Shown in pieces: positions 41,328-41,999 of a stretch of DNA of 41,999 nt. Made by a program: the position numbers and the translations under genes. Source of the DNA: a bacterium (GTDB lineage: Bacteria; Bacteroidota; Bacteroidia; CAILMK01; JACPUW01); the NCBI GenBank assembly GCA_016124515.1, contig WGNN01000137.1:1-41999 (forward strand), written 5' to 3'. Under the pieces are notes generated by a model. The model saw nothing but the letters and a program-made list of their open reading frames with translations, had not been told where the DNA came from and did not search any database. Position 1 is the first letter of the stretch. Each line of letters opens with the position of its first letter.

Positions 41328-41999
41328 ATGAAAACACCTGTCCTGCTTTTGGCAATATTCACCCAACTCACCGCTTGGGCCATTCATCAGGAAATAAACT
41401 ACAGCGGCCTAAGCAGCGATAGTGCTACTACCCTATCTACCTGCATCAGCAAAGGAAGGGTTTTTGGTGCTATCAATTTCAATTACTCTTATTCCACCAA
41501 CTGCGATACATTTTATTATGAATCATTTGGAAACCTTGCACTCTGCAAATACAACAAAGCCATGCTCATAGAAAAGGTGCAGGTTATCCAAAATTTCTTT
41601 GTCAACCGCCGCATATTTAATGTAGATATGGTGGCTACCGACCAACACATCTACCTTTTGGGTAGTGCACATGGCCCTATTATAGCAGCCAACGATACAT
41701 TTACGGTAACTAACTCTGCACCCATTGTATTAAAAATTAATGCAAATAGCATGAAAGTGGAGGCTGTAAGCGAATTGAAAAACGACTTTGGCAATTGCCA
41801 ACTCAAACTGCTTGAAAATAATAATAACCTGTATGTGGTGGCCATGAGCCCGCAGCCTTTCAATTGTGCGCCTTATTTCAACCAAAAAAAGCAATTGATT
41901 TTGCTAAAAGCCAATACAAGCTTCGTTTTTGTTCCCGCCTTTGCCAAGGAATTCAAGAGAAACCCAAATTTCCTTGATGAAATGACCTTTAAAAAGAAT
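41328..41999 (+). CDS. Secreted protein, 3' end outside window
   Basis: The frame from the ATG at 41328 stays open for 224 codons to the window end. It begins with a signal peptide (MKTPVLLLAIFTQLTAWA) and continues in a soluble, strand-rich region with scattered Cys (STCISKG, NCDTFYYESFG, LALCKYNK, FGNCQLKLLE). Phrases such as HIYLLGSAHGPI and NNLYVVAMS suggest a propeller-like repeat protein; by analogy with its neighbour it is probably T9SS cargo, but the sorting tail is beyond the window. No family can be named. Confidence 0.75.
   Translation, partial: MKTPVLLLAIFTQLTAWAIHQEINYSGLSSDSATTLSTCISKGRVFGAINFNYSYSTNCDTFYYESFGNLALCKYNKAMLIEKVQVIQNFFVNRRIFNVDMVATDQHIYLLGSAHGPIIAANDTFTVTNSAPIVLKINANSMKVEAVSELKNDFGNCQLKLLENNNNLYVVAMSPQPFNCAPYFNQKKQLILLKANTSFVFVPAFAKEFKRNPNFLDEMTFKKN

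Overview
The window looks like a chromosomal segment of a free-living Bacteroidota (Bacteroidetes) bacterium. The signs are secreted proteins with type IX secretion (T9SS) C-terminal tails, lipoproteins with Bacteroidetes-style lipoboxes, a bacillithiol-type deacetylase (bshB1), the long form of purM, and many promoters with the Bacteroidetes -7 box TAnnTTTG. Several apparent first codons fall inside such a box, so the starts given here are moved to the next in-frame ATG where that applies. The lineage below phylum cannot be fixed by reading alone.

Layout. Positions 1-9.1 kb: an M28 peptidase (5' end cut by the window), a polytopic membrane protein overlapping a GT9 heptosyltransferase-like gene, and a very large secreted subtilase with PKD, DNRLRE-like and gliding-motility C-terminal domains. 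9.1-11.9 kb: a membrane protein with a degenerate J-like N-terminus, glutaryl-CoA dehydrogenase, and folB. 12.0-14.6 kb: a tight four-gene operon of two haem-motif lipoproteins, a YceI protein and a DUF5777-like beta-barrel, which I regard as the best candidate for a poorly described functional module. 14.8-17.2 kb: a small TTG-started exported protein, a BASS-family transporter and a PlsC-like acyltransferase.

17.3-22.1 kb is an AT-rich accessory stretch, all on the minus strand: a membrane protein, an orphan MNT nucleotidyltransferase, an Imm53 immunity gene broken by two compensating frameshifts, a lipoprotein, a subclass B1 metallo-beta-lactamase, and a VOC-MarR operon whose promoter lies inside a perfect inverted repeat. 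Two unrelated genes here carry the same 23-bp promoter segment at the same distance from the start codon.

22.2-31.5 kb is mostly housekeeping: bshB1, an MBL-fold hydrolase, gamma-carbonic anhydrase, hutI, a histone-deacetylase-like gene, a WecE-like aminotransferase, purM, a lipoprotein, a MazG-like gene, era and an initiator tRNA-fMet with its own promoter and terminator. 31.6-36.0 kb holds a translesion pair, a Y-family polymerase (dinB) and a second DnaE, facing each other with stop codons 2 bp apart.

36.2-38.7 kb holds an IS4-family element whose transposase has an in-frame stop near its start; three copies of its terminal repeat leave the right boundary ambiguous. 38.7-42.0 kb contains two secreted proteins (one T9SS type A, one cut by the window end) separated by about 765 bp packed with palindromic and tandem repeats.
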